Of a stretch of DNA of 64,000 bases, positions 1-9,001 are shown in pieces (the stretch's first letter is position 1; every line of letters starts with the position of its first letter). Location of the stretch: the NCBI GenBank assembly GCA_030019255.1, contig JASEFK010000001.1, forward strand, positions 89,012 to 153,011, given 5' to 3'. The notes under the pieces are model-generated. The model did not search any database, had not been told where the DNA came from, and saw only the letters and a list, made by a program, of their open reading frames with translations. The DNA comes from Actinomycetota bacterium (GTDB lineage Bacteria; Actinomycetota; Geothermincolia; Geothermincolales; RBG-13-55-18). The position numbers and the translations under genes are program-made.

Positions 1-564
1 ATCAGCGGCACTTGCGAGTCCGCGCGCTCGGCGGCTGTGGAGATGGGAGATTATCCCATCCGCATCGTGGATTCCCGCTTTACTGGCATACAGCTGGCTA
101 TGCTCGTCGACGAGCTGGTGAAGGGCAGGGAGGCCGGCATGGGCCTGGATGAACTGGTGTCCATGGTGGAGGAGAAGATAAGGCAGAGCAGCCTCCTGTT
201 CATGGTGGCCACCCTCGAATACCTGCACCGGGGAGGGAGGATCGGCGGGGCCCAGGCCCTCATGGGTTCCATGCTGCGTATCAAACCCATCCTGTACATA
301 GACGGAACCATCGACGCCCTGGAGAAGGTGAGGGGGTCAGGTAAAGCCCTGGACCGCCTGGTGGAACTGGCGGCGGAAAGGGCCGGGGGTCGCAGGGTCC
401 GGGTGGGACTGACCCACGTACAGGACGAGGAGCGCATGTTCGAACTCATGGAGAAGGTGAAGAAGACCCTCAACTGCGACCCGGAGGAGATATCCTGGAA
501 CGAGACCGGGCCGGTCATCGGCGCCCACGTGGGCCCGGGCACGGTGGGGGTCGGCTTCTTTTAA
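1..564 (+). CDS. DegV family protein (5'-truncated by window edge)
   Basis: The reading frame is open from base 1 and reads ISGTCESARSAAVEMG at the edge, so the gene begins upstream of the window and only about the C-terminal 187 residues are present. The SGT...SA motif, the following IRIVDSR strand and the later YLHRGGRIGG and KPIL motifs are typical of DegV proteins, which are about 280 residues long and bind a fatty acid in a cleft between two alpha/beta domains. In Firmicutes related proteins (FakB) present fatty acids to a kinase, but no kinase (fakA) is visible here, so the specific role is open. The stop TAA at 562-564 is followed by a long non-coding gap. Confidence 0.85.
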   Translation: MSGTCESARSAAVEMGDYPIRIVDSRFTGIQLAMLVDELVKGREAGMGLDELVSMVEEKIRQSSLLFMVATLEYLHRGGRIGGAQALMGSMLRIKPILYIDGTIDALEKVRGSGKALDRLVELAAERAGGRRVRVGLTHVQDEERMFELMEKVKKTLNCDPEEISWNETGPVIGAHVGPGTVGVGFF

Positions 565-1225
565 AAGGGTATTCTAAAGCGTCCGAGGCCCACGGGTTGC
601 GCCGGGGCGCGGTCAAACTTGTTCCGGTATGAGGGGAAGAACCAGCCGGGGCGGGACACGGGAACCTTCGCGGATCCCTTTCCTCCCGGGCAATGGTTCG
701 AATAGTGGTGCCTAGCCGAAAGGGCCTCCCCTTTCCATCCCGCATTATACCGGTTGGGGAGCTGGGTTAATGGCGCCGGGAAAGAAGCATTATAGGCGAA
801 AAAAGGGATGGTCCGGAAAGCTCGCCGGGTGGCCCCAGTTTCCCCCGGAGGTTCTCGGTCGCCGGAGGTTGGACGGCGGCCGTTTCCGTGATAAGCATCT
901 CGAATATTTATCCAGTTATCCAGGCCTTGCCGTCCGGAATTCACGCTCCCCCACCCCTCCCTTAATTGATAGATATAACGAACATGCACCTGAGGTTCCG
1001 ACGGGCACCGGGCGGGCCGGCGGGGGGTCAAGCTATCATGGGGAGACGCACCGCCTCGTGCGCCGGCGCACAGGTGAGCGGTGCGGTCATGTCAGTCATA
1101 ACCTGTATCTGTGTGCTCGTCACCCTGGTGGCGTTCGATGCTTGCCGTTGAAGGAATAAGGGAGCGGAAAAGAGAAATCTTACGGGAAATTCCCTTCGGA
1201 ACGATGAGCGAGGAGAGCAAGGGAT
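565..1225. other. non-coding gap before smc
   Basis: No convincing gene is seen in this stretch of about 660 bases. Open frames on both strands translate to basic, low-complexity peptides without a recognisable fold. A short AT-rich patch around 962-982 contains TATAAC, but no good -35 box lies at the right distance. The end of the gap carries the purine-rich ribosome-binding region of smc (around 1209-1221). Confidence 0.4.
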
Positions 1226-4200
1226 ATGTATCTCAAGACTTTGACCGCCCGGGGTTTCAAGTCCTTCGCCGATCGCATATCCCTCGATTTCGAGCCCGGC
1301 ATCTCGGTTATCGTGGGGCCCAACGGGAGCGGTAAGAGTAACATCGCCGACGCCGTCCTGTGGGTCCTGGGCGAGCAGAGCCCCCGCAACCTGCGGGGCA
1401 GCCGCATGGAGGACGTTATCTTCGCCGGGAGCGCCACCCGGCAGGCGATGAACATGGCCGAGGTCTCCCTCTCCCTGGACAATTCAGACCGCCGTCTCCC
1501 GGTGGATTTTCCCGAGGTGATCATAACCCGCCGCCTCTTCCGCACCGGGGAGAGCGAATACCTCCTGAACAACGTCCCCTGCCGCCTGGTGGACATACAG
1601 GAGATCCTCTCCGACCTCGGTGTGGGCCGGGAGCTGACCGCGGTCGTCGGCCAGAACCGGCTGGACGCCATCATCCGCAGCGGGCCCGAGGAGAGGCGGG
1701 CCTTCATCGAGGAAGCCGCCGGCCTGCGCAAGCACCGACGCCGCAAGGAGAAGGCGCTGCGTAAGCTGGAGGGCATGGAGCGCAACCTGGTCCGGATCAA
1801 GGACATCATCTCCGAGGTGAACAAGCAGCTGCGACCCCTGGAGAGACAGGCCCGCCTCGCGGGGGAATACCAGGCCCTGACCTCGGAGATCCGGGACCTT
1901 TCCATCCGCATCCTGGTGGCCGAGCTGGAGGAACTCAAGGGACAGTGGGACAACCGGCGTCAGGAGGAGGAACGGCTGCTCGGGGACCTTAAGGCCGTCG
2001 AGGAGCGCATGGAAGAGGTCAGAGAGCGCCGTGGCGTCCTGGAAAACCTCCTGCGCGACCTCAGGGAGGATCTGGAGGGTTGCCGGCGCCGGGAGATGAG
2101 GTTGCTGGCGCTGGGGGAGAGGCTGATCTCCTGCCGTCAACTGGGACGGGAGAGGCTCAAGCTCTTCGCCGCCCTGCTGGGCGAGGCTTCGCTGCGGGAA
2201 GGGTGGGTCTCCCGTAGGGAGGAACGGCTGGGAAGGATGGCCGCCCTCAGGGAGGAGCTCGCGGAGGCAGAGGAAGCCGCCCGCCGGGCGGAGGAAGAGG
2301 AGGGCGCGCTCCGGGTCGAGGAGGAAGAGTTGTCCCGGCGCAGGGAGGCGCAGCGGGCGGACCTGGACCGCTTGCGCCGGGTCCTCCAGGAAGGTCGCGA
2401 GCGGTTGAAGTCCCTGGCCTCCGAAACGGCGCGGAAAAAGGAGAGGCTTTCCGACCTGGACAAGGAGCTGGAGGAGTTGGAGGATGAGCGCCGCTCCCTC
2501 AAGGAGGAAAGGGATAATCTGGAAGAAAGGATTGGAGCTCGCGAGGAAGAGCTGGGAGAATTGAGAATGCGGCGGAGGGAAGTCGAGGAGAGGATCCACG
2601 CCCTCCGGGCCGACCTGGCCCGTTTCGAGGAGGAATTGGAGTCCGTGAGCCGTAAGCAGAGGCGCTCCTATCAGGAGGAGGCCCTGGTGGTGGCCAGGCT
2701 CCGCGCCCTCCAGGAAGTTTTTTCCTCCCGCATCGATTATGCCGCGGCGGCGGCCAGGGTGCTGGAGGAGAGCGCCGGCCGTCCGGGGGTGCTGGGCATG
2801 CTCCTCCACCACCTGAGGGTCCCCGAGGAATGGGAGAAGGCCCTGGAATCCTATCTCGGCCCCTGGCTCTTCTGCGTGCTCACCCGGGAGCTCAAGGATG
2901 CCCTGGAGGCGGTACGCCGGTTGAAGAAGGAGGAAGAGGGCTTCGGCCTCTTTTTACCCCTTGCGGAGCTGGAACTGTCGGCCATGGAAGAGGCCGCGGA
3001 GCTGGCGAACCGCTGCGGGGGGACGGCCGCTCTTTCGGTGGTGGAGTGCCCGCCCGAGATAAGGCCGGCCGTGACCTACCTCCTGGGGGACGTCGTCTTC
3101 TGTACCGACCTGGAGGAGGCGGAGGGGAAGGCGGAGTTGTATCCCAAGCTCACCTTCGTCACCGCCGAGGGCGACGTGGTGGCTCCCCGCCGGCTGGTGA
3201 AGGGTGGGGCTCGTCCGCGCAACCCATTCCACCTCATAGCCAGGAGGAGGGAGATCGAGGAGCTCCAGGAGATGCTGGACCTCTGCGATGAGGAATCGGT
3301 GACCCTGGAGGCACGGCGCAAGAGCGTGCTGACCACCGTTTCCTCCCTGCGCCGGGAGCTGGATGCCTTGGCCGGGGAGAAGAAGGTGCTGGAAGACGCG
3401 GTGCGGGAGTCCGAGGTCGCCCTGAGGTCCATGCTCGGGGAGGTTGAGGACCGGACGGCCAGGGCGCAGGCCTTGGAGGAGAAATCCCGGCGATTGAGGG
3501 AGGAAAAAGAGCGGCTGCTCTCGGGGATAAAGGAAGGGGAGGAAGAGAAAGCGCGGCGCAAGAGGGCCGTAGAGGAGGCGGAAGTTCCCCTGAGGGAAGC
3601 GGAGTCCGCATGGGAAGACCTCCGTCGCCGGGAAGCCGAGTTGCGGGAGAGGCAGCAGGACCTGCGCGCCAGGCGCGCCTCGCTGGAGGAAAGGCTTTTC
3701 CACCTCCGCAGGAGGCTTGAGGAGCTGGAATCGGAGGAAGCGCAAGCCGCTCCCGTGCTACCGGACGACCTCTCTGGACGCAGCCGGGCCCAGGAGGAAC
3801 TCCTCGAATTGGTGGAAGGGCTGCAGGAAAGACATCAGCGGCTTACCTCGCTGACCAGGGAGCAGGAGGAGGGTCTGCGCCGCGGGCTGCAGGAGAGGGA
3901 GGAGGAACTGGAGAGGCTGCGGGCGGAACTGGAGGAGCTGGAGTCCCGCCGCGCTGAGCTCCAGGAGGCGGCTCACAACCGGGACCTGGCCACCGCCCAG
4001 CTCAAGCTCCGCGTGGACCTGTTAGTCCAGCGTCTCCTCGAGGAGCACAAGATTCCCCTGGAGACGGCCCTTTCGGATTACCGGCCCAGCGAGCCCCTAC
4101 CGGAAATGAAGTCCAGGCTGTCAGACCTCGAGAGGCGGAGGGAGATGCTGGGGCAGGTCAACCTGCGCGCGGTGGAGGAATACCAGGCCCTCAAGGAGAG

Positions 4201-4774
4201 GCACGATTTCCTGCTCGCTCAGGTGGAGGACCTGCGGGAGAGCAAGGCCTCCCTGCTCAAGGTGGTGCGGGCCATAGACCGGGAGATCATCCGCATCTTC
4301 CAGCAGACCTACGAGGAGGTCAACGGGCATTTCCAGGAATTCTTCGAGAAACTCTTCCCCCAGGGGAGGGCGGAGCTTATACTCTCCGATCCCACCGACC
4401 TCCTCAACACCGGGGTGGACATCGAGGCCCAGCCGAGGGGAAAGAGGCTCAAGAAGCTGACCCTGCTCTCGGGAGGGGAAACCGCCCTCACCTCCCTGGC
4501 TTTCCTCTTCGCCATTTTCAAAACCCGGCCAAGCCCTTTCTATTTTCTTGATGAGGTGGAGGCCGCCCTGGACGACGTGAACCTGCACCGCTTCCTGAAC
4601 CTGCTCAAGGATCTGAGGAAGGACTCCCAGCTCATCGTGATCACCCACCAGAAGCGGACCATGGAGATCGCCGAGGTCATTTACGGGGTGACCATGCAGG
4701 CCTCGGGCATCTCCCGGGTGGTCAGCCAGAGGCTGGAGGAGGCGGAGCGCTTGGCCCAGACGGGCACCGCCTGA
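1226..4774 (+). CDS. smc: chromosome segregation protein SMC
   Basis: Bacterial SMC ATPase that, with ScpA and ScpB, extrudes DNA loops and helps segregate sister chromosomes. At 1182 residues it has the normal family length. The Walker A motif GPNGSGKSN lies at residues 31-39. Very charged coiled-coil arms follow, with a globular hinge around residues 510-660. The signature LLSGGE is near residue 1080 and Walker B FYFLDEVEAALDD contains D1109-E1110. The ATG at 1226 is preceded by a GAGGAGAGCAAGGG ribosome-binding region. Its position just upstream of ftsY is a common bacterial arrangement (smc-ftsY-ffh). No scpA or scpB is in the window. Confidence 0.98.
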   Translation: MYLKTLTARGFKSFADRISLDFEPGISVIVGPNGSGKSNIADAVLWVLGEQSPRNLRGSRMEDVIFAGSATRQAMNMAEVSLSLDNSDRRLPVDFPEVIITRRLFRTGESEYLLNNVPCRLVDIQEILSDLGVGRELTAVVGQNRLDAIIRSGPEERRAFIEEAAGLRKHRRRKEKALRKLEGMERNLVRIKDIISEVNKQLRPLERQARLAGEYQALTSEIRDLSIRILVAELEELKGQWDNRRQEEERLLGDLKAVEERMEEVRERRGVLENLLRDLREDLEGCRRREMRLLALGERLISCRQLGRERLKLFAALLGEASLREGWVSRREERLGRMAALREELAEAEEAARRAEEEEGALRVEEEELSRRREAQRADLDRLRRVLQEGRERLKSLASETARKKERLSDLDKELEELEDERRSLKEERDNLEERIGAREEELGELRMRRREVEERIHALRADLARFEEELESVSRKQRRSYQEEALVVARLRALQEVFSSRIDYAAAAARVLEESAGRPGVLGMLLHHLRVPEEWEKALESYLGPWLFCVLTRELKDALEAVRRLKKEEEGFGLFLPLAELELSAMEEAAELANRCGGTAALSVVECPPEIRPAVTYLLGDVVFCTDLEEAEGKAELYPKLTFVTAEGDVVAPRRLVKGGARPRNPFHLIARRREIEELQEMLDLCDEESVTLEARRKSVLTTVSSLRRELDALAGEKKVLEDAVRESEVALRSMLGEVEDRTARAQALEEKSRRLREEKERLLSGIKEGEEEKARRKRAVEEAEVPLREAESAWEDLRRREAELRERQQDLRARRASLEERLFHLRRRLEELESEEAQAAPVLPDDLSGRSRAQEELLELVEGLQERHQRLTSLTREQEEGLRRGLQEREEELERLRAELEELESRRAELQEAAHNRDLATAQLKLRVDLLVQRLLEEHKIPLETALSDYRPSEPLPEMKSRLSDLERRREMLGQVNLRAVEEYQALKERHDFLLAQVEDLRESKASLLKVVRAIDREIIRIFQQTYEEVNGHFQEFFEKLFPQGRAELILSDPTDLLNTGVDIEAQPRGKRLKKLTLLSGGETALTSLAFLFAIFKTRPSPFYFLDEVEAALDDVNLHRFLNLLKDLRKDSQLIVITHQKRTMEIAEVIYGVTMQASGISRVVSQRLEEAERLAQTGTA

Positions 4775-5141
4775 GGCATTCCCTCCTTGCCGGGAGTGGG
4801 GCCGGAAATGGATTCCACCTCTTCCTTCACGCAAAAAGTCCTCTTTTTCTTGACTTTTGCCGGATGTAACTGCACACGAGAAAGTGGTGGATAAAACGGG
4901 TTTCCGATCGCATAGGCCGGGGAGGAGTTCCATTCCGTAAACAGCGAGGGAGTCCGCCGGCGATCTTTCTGGAAATATATGGTTATACAATGTCTGTTTT
5001 CCAAGACCCCACTGCGGGGGGGCAAAGATATCATGTGGAACCGGGCTCCCGGAGTTGGGGTATTATAGATGCCGGACCGCGGAAAGGAGTGGGATAACGC
5101 GACCAAGGCCGTAATCATTGACCCGTCTTCGAGGAAGGGAC
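4775..5141. other. gap between smc and ftsY with an inverted repeat
   Basis: About 370 bases with no gene. An imperfect inverted repeat lies at 4831-4860: arms GCAAAAAGTC and GACTTTTGC, one bulged A, 11-base loop. It has no T-run after it, so it is not a normal intrinsic terminator. TATTAT at 5058-5063 and TATACA near 4983 are possible -10 boxes for ftsY but lack convincing -35 partners. Confidence 0.35.
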
Positions 5142-6431
5142 ATGAAAGAGGAGAGGAAGCTGAAGAGGGAGGAACGCAGGCGGGAGAAGGAGGAGCGCAA
5201 GAGAAGGGAAAAGGAGGAAAAGGCCCGCCTGAAAGCGGAGAAGAAGGAGCTCCGGGAGAGAAGGAAGAGGGAGAAGAGGGAGGCTGCCGAGGAACTCCTG
5301 GAACTCCCCGACCTGGAGGCGGCGGTAGAGGGCGCGTCCATCACCGCCACCCGGGAGGGTGCGGAGGAGGCCGCGCCGTTGCCGGATGCAGTAACCACGG
5401 CGGAGAGCGCTGAGCCAGCCACGAAAGCGACGCAGGCCGCCATGGCTCCCCTGCCAGAGGCTCCGGAAGAAGTCGTGGTACCGGAATCGGAGGCCGCCCG
5501 GGAGTTCCCGGAGGGGGCCGAGGGGAAGGAGGGGTGGCTCTCCCGCCTCCGCAGAGGACTCTCCAGGAGCCGGACCAACATCTTCGCTCCCCTGGCCAGG
5601 GCCATGGCCTCGAGGCGTTTCGACGAGGCCTTCTGGGAGGAGGTGGAGGACATCCTGGTGGGGGCCGACGTGGGCATGGAGATGACCATTCACCTGGTGG
5701 ACCGGGTGAAGGAACGCGTGGTCCGGGAAGACCTCCGCGAGCCGGAGGAACTTATGGCCGCCTTCCGGGAGGAAGTGGCCGAGCTCCTAGACCAGGGGGA
5801 TCGAACCCTGCGTTACGCCGCTTCCGGTCCCAGCGTGTTCCTGGTGGTGGGGGTGAACGGTACGGGCAAGACCACCACCATCGCCAAGCTGGCCCACCTG
5901 TTGAGAAAGGAGGGCAAGCGGGTCATCCTGGCCGCGGGGGACACCTTCCGCGCTGCGGGAATCGAGCAGCTGGAAACCTGGGGCCAGCGGGTGGGCGTGC
6001 ATACCGTGAAGCACCGCCAGGGTGCCGATGCCGCCGCCGTGGTCCACGACGCGGTGGAAGCGGCCCTGGCCCGAGGCATGGACGTGGTCATCGCCGATAC
6101 CGCGGGGCGGCTGCACACCAAGGTGAACCTCATGGAGGAGCTGAAGAAGATAAAGCGGGTGGCGGAGCGCCGGGCCCCGGTCACCGAGACCCTCCTGGTC
6201 ATCGACGCCACCACAGGTCAGAACGGCCTCATCCAGGCCCGCCAGTTCAAGGAGGCGGTGGAGGTGACCGGCGTGGTCCTCACCAAGCTGGACGGCACGG
6301 CCAAGGGGGGGATCGTGGTGGCCATCGCCCACGAGCTGGGCATCCCCATCAAGTTCATCGGCGTGGGGGAGAAGCTGGATGACCTGCATCCCTTCGACCC
6401 CCGGGAGTTCGCCGAAGCCCTCTTCTCCTGA
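5142..6431 (+). CDS. ftsY: signal recognition particle receptor FtsY
   Basis: GTPase receptor that docks SRP-ribosome complexes at the membrane. Chosen start ATG 5142 gives 429 residues; it follows GAGGAAGGGA closely, and an in-frame TTG at 5118 without a good ribosome-binding site would add eight residues. The first 50 or so residues are almost all Lys, Arg and Glu, followed by an acidic/Ala-rich stretch, the typical variable A region used for membrane contact. The NG domain follows, with G1 GVNGTGKTTT (residues 237-246), DTFRAAGIEQL, DTAGRLHTK and TKLDGTAKGG. Its partner ffh lies about 4.2 kb downstream, separated by an accessory insert. Confidence 0.97.
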   Translation: MKEERKLKREERRREKEERKRREKEEKARLKAEKKELRERRKREKREAAEELLELPDLEAAVEGASITATREGAEEAAPLPDAVTTAESAEPATKATQAAMAPLPEAPEEVVVPESEAAREFPEGAEGKEGWLSRLRRGLSRSRTNIFAPLARAMASRRFDEAFWEEVEDILVGADVGMEMTIHLVDRVKERVVREDLREPEELMAAFREEVAELLDQGDRTLRYAASGPSVFLVVGVNGTGKTTTIAKLAHLLRKEGKRVILAAGDTFRAAGIEQLETWGQRVGVHTVKHRQGADAAAVVHDAVEAALARGMDVVIADTAGRLHTKVNLMEELKKIKRVAERRAPVTETLLVIDATTGQNGLIQARQFKEAVEVTGVVLTKLDGTAKGGIVVAIAHELGIPIKFIGVGEKLDDLHPFDPREFAEALFS

Positions 6432-6484
6432 GCGCGGCGTGCCGCAAGACTCCCGGGTAACGACGGGTCAAGCCCGCGCGCCGA

Positions 6485-6514
6485 TTGACAAAACCCAAGG
6501 CTAGGGGTTAGATT
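6485..6514 (+). promoter_or_regulatory. candidate sigma-70-type promoter
   Basis: A perfect TTGACA at 6485-6490, a 17-18 base spacer, and a weaker TTAGAT/TAGATT at 6508-6514. Transcription would begin near 6520 and run through the 19-base repeats. No coding start lies nearby, so the transcript could be a non-coding RNA or a very long leader of the PAS kinase. Confidence 0.4.
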
Positions 6515-6550
6515 ACCACAGGGTGGGGCTGTTTAGAGGCTGCGTATGTA

Positions 6551-6588
6551 TGTCCGTTAGGTATACGTTTGTCCGTGAAGTATACGTT
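6551..6588. repeat. two-copy 19-base tandem repeat
   Basis: TGTCCGTTAGGTATACGTT (6551-6569) is followed directly by TGTCCGTGAAGTATACGTT (6570-6588), 17 of 19 bases identical. Each copy contains the palindrome GTATAC. Head-to-tail spacing of 19 bases just downstream of a promoter resembles a repeated protein-binding site, but no regulator gene is adjacent. Confidence 0.6.
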
Positions 6589-7156
6589 TGTTTGCCGAAT
6601 ACCCAGGGCTAACGGCGGTAATGGAATCTTGAAGGGGTGGAAATTATTAGTATTTACAAGTGTTCGCCAATTTACTTTGGGTAAGATGCGAAAAAGACAC
6701 CTTGAGGGGAAATATTCATACTTTTGGCTCATTCCGTGATCCGGCATGAACGGTCACCATATTCCCTGCGTACCAGAGCCCCCCGGACGCGCATAAGAGA
6801 AAGTTCCGTTTACCGAGAAAGGCGGGGACCGTCGCACAGGGGGTCTTGGTGAATGGAATTCTCCGCCCCTTGAAGGATATATGGGCATGCGCCCGTTTTA
6901 ATGGTAACTTTTCAGATGTCGCTTTATGGAGGTTTACCTTAACGGGTAAGGAGGGATGAAAGGAGAGGAGCAAGGTCATTTCAAGGGCCTGAGCGCGGTG
7001 CGCGCTTCGTGCGGGGTTTGCGGGAAACGGGCAGGGGCATCAATGTATGGGATATGCTCCTTCAGGGATGGTTTCGGCGCGTGATGAGCGGTAGCGGGGG
7101 AGATCACACATGCCCTTTACGGAATACGTCTTTTAGGGCGGGGGAAAAGGCGTGAG

Positions 7157-8710
7157 ATGGAGGATTTGCACCGCATCCTAGTGGAGTCCCTCGGGGACGC
7201 GGTGATGATACTGGACGCGCAGGGCCGCATCCGCTACGCCAATCCAGCCGCGGAACGACTCCTCGCCCTCACAGGCTGCGCAAGAAAAGGCAATAAATTC
7301 CAGGATTTCGTTCACCGGCAGGACCTCCCGCTCTGGGAGGAAATATTTTCCCCTGAAGTCGTGCGAGACGAATGCTTGGAAACGCTACTCCGCTTGCGTG
7401 CCCATGACGGCGCCCTGCGCCACGTCCGGGTGAGGGCGGCCGATTTCCGAGGCCGGCCGCCCCTGGACGGCTTCCTGGTGGAGCTGTGCGACGTCGCCGA
7501 GATGGTGGAGATGCGCCGGGAACTGGAGCGGAAGGAGGAGGAGCTGCGGGAGTTCAGGACCATCGTGGAGACCGCCAATTACGGGGTGGCCATTGCCGAT
7601 CCCGACGGCTACCTCCTCTACGTGAACCCCTACTTCGCCGCCGTGCACGGCTATTCTCCAAGGGACTTAGTTGGGAAGAACCTCTTAGTCTTCCATAGCC
7701 CGGAACAGCGGGAGGAGATAATGGAGATTAACCGGCGCCTCCTGGAGGAGGGAAGTTATTCCAACCTCGAGGTATGGCACGTCCACCGTGACGGCTCCCC
7801 CTTTCCCATGCTCATGAACGCCGTGGTCATCCGGGACGAGGAAGGGAATCCCCTATACCTGGCGGCCACGGCAGTGGATATCAGCGAAAGGAAGAGATGG
7901 GAGGAAGAGAGGGAGGCCTACAGCGAACGACTCGAGGAGATGGTGGAAGAGCGAACCCGGGAGCTGGCGGAGGCGAACCGGAGGCTGAGCGAGGAGATAG
8001 AGGAGAGGGCCCGCGTGGAGAGGGAGCTGCAGATGCGTAACCTGGAGCTGGACGCCTTCGCCCACTCCGTGGCCCATGACCTGCGCGGAAGCGTCTCGGT
8101 GGTGGACGGGTTCGCCCGCAGCGCGCTTTCCGCTCTACGGGAAGGAGACGAGGGTTTGGCCTCCGAGTGCCTGCAGATGATCATGGAGGCCGGGAAGCGC
8201 ATGGAACATTTTATCGAGAGTCTCCTGGCCTATGCCCGCGCCGGACACCGGCAGGAGCTTATGGAGGAAACCAGGCTGGATTTCGTGGTCCGGGAGGTCG
8301 CGGAGACCCTGCGGGAGGAAATGAAGAGGGCCGGGGCCAGGATGGACATCGTGGGCCCCCTCCCTGCCGTGCTAGCCGACCACGTCCTGCTCTACCAGGT
8401 CCTTTACAACCTGGCGAGCAACGCCCTGAAGTACTGTCCCGCGGAGAGGAAACCCCACATCGAACTCGGCTGCCGCCTGGAAGGGGAACGGGCGATCCTG
8501 TGGATGCGGGACAACGGGATAGGCATCTCCCCGGAGGACCGGGAGAATATCTTCCAGCCCTTCACCCGCGTGGGGGACCACCCCTCCCTGGGCATGGGCA
8601 TCGGGCTGGCCACGGTGAAGCGCGCCGTGGACAACTGGGGAGGCGAGATATGGGTTGAATCCACGCCCGGAGAGGGCAGCACCTTCTTCTTCACCGTCCC
8701 CCTGGCCTGA
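7157..8710 (+). CDS. soluble PAS-domain sensor histidine kinase
   Basis: Hybrid-less sensor kinase of 517 residues with no membrane segment, so probably cytosolic. Two PAS domains are visible (about residues 5-115 and 125-245; the second contains the NPYFAAVHGYS pattern). A charged coiled coil follows (250-295). The HisKA-type dimerisation helix has SVAHDLRG with phospho-acceptor H307. The HATPase domain shows the N box NLASNALKYC, DNGIGIS, FQPFTRV and GMGIGLATVK. No response regulator is adjacent, so it is an orphan kinase. The ATG at 7157 follows a GGGCGGGGGAAAAGG region. It sits in an insert between ftsY and ffh. The ligand is unknown. Confidence 0.9.
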   Translation: MEDLHRILVESLGDAVMILDAQGRIRYANPAAERLLALTGCARKGNKFQDFVHRQDLPLWEEIFSPEVVRDECLETLLRLRAHDGALRHVRVRAADFRGRPPLDGFLVELCDVAEMVEMRRELERKEEELREFRTIVETANYGVAIADPDGYLLYVNPYFAAVHGYSPRDLVGKNLLVFHSPEQREEIMEINRRLLEEGSYSNLEVWHVHRDGSPFPMLMNAVVIRDEEGNPLYLAATAVDISERKRWEEEREAYSERLEEMVEERTRELAEANRRLSEEIEERARVERELQMRNLELDAFAHSVAHDLRGSVSVVDGFARSALSALREGDEGLASECLQMIMEAGKRMEHFIESLLAYARAGHRQELMEETRLDFVVREVAETLREEMKRAGARMDIVGPLPAVLADHVLLYQVLYNLASNALKYCPAERKPHIELGCRLEGERAILWMRDNGIGISPEDRENIFQPFTRVGDHPSLGMGIGLATVKRAVDNWGGEIWVESTPGEGSTFFFTVPLA

Positions 8711-9001
8711 GTCCAAGGTGATCAAATACCCGCCGGCCTGAGTCGGGCCGTTTCCAGGGATGCGATACTCGAAATTTTCCAAGACCGGTCACGCAACCCG
8801 CTGTTCTTTTCCCGGTCGGTCAGGTTCCCTGTGCCGCGGCGCGCGAGGGCCCGATCCCATACCCGCCTTTCGACCGAGGAACGGAAACCGCTTTACGGAG
8901 TTCTGTCGTTGTGTGAGGATATAATTCATCCGAGAAAACCGGAAGGAGCGGCGAAAGATTGAACGGCTTGGGGGAAGAGGCGAGCCAGGAAAACCATCCA
9001 C
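8711..9001. other. gap between PAS kinase and the restriction-modification remnant
   Basis: Nearly 300 bases without a gene. The last part carries a perfect TATAAT (8920-8925) and a purine-rich GGAAGGAGCGG stretch (8941-8951) ahead of the methyltransferase remnant. Confidence 0.4.
8920..8925 (+). promoter_or_regulatory. -10 box upstream of the methyltransferase
   Basis: A perfect TATAAT with no clear -35 box at the standard distance (TTTACG lies 22 bases upstream). It is placed to drive the restriction-modification remnant that follows. Confidence 0.4.

Larger units (their letters stand above)
6432..7156. other. long, relatively AT-rich non-coding stretch between ftsY and the PAS kinase
   Basis: About 725 bases with no gene I can support. 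It starts with a promoter-like sequence (6485-6514), then a two-copy 19-base tandem repeat (6551-6588). Composition in roughly 6500-6960 is visibly more AT-rich than the flanking genes. Short minus-strand frames exist (up to 87 codons) but show no family motifs and no good ribosome-binding sites. It may hold an untranslated RNA or debris of lost genes. Confidence 0.4.

Noticed and set aside
688-710. Possible tRNA T-loop (GGTTCGAAT at 695-703)
   Set aside because: The bases on each side cannot form the five-pair T stem, and no anticodon arm or acceptor stem fits around it.
770-1159. 129-codon open frame upstream of smc
   Set aside because: Basic, low-complexity translation with no motif, no ribosome-binding site, and several overlapping open frames of similar length, as expected in GC-rich non-coding DNA.
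1226-1246. smc and the metallo-hydrolase gene at 61628 share 20 of their first 21 coding bases
   Set aside because: Both proteins commonly begin MYLKxL in other bacteria and the similarity stops after seven codons; chance plus codon bias is the likelier reason.
4831-4860. Inverted repeat after smc as a terminator
   Set aside because: Stem is A/T-rich with a bulge and the required T-run after the second arm is missing.
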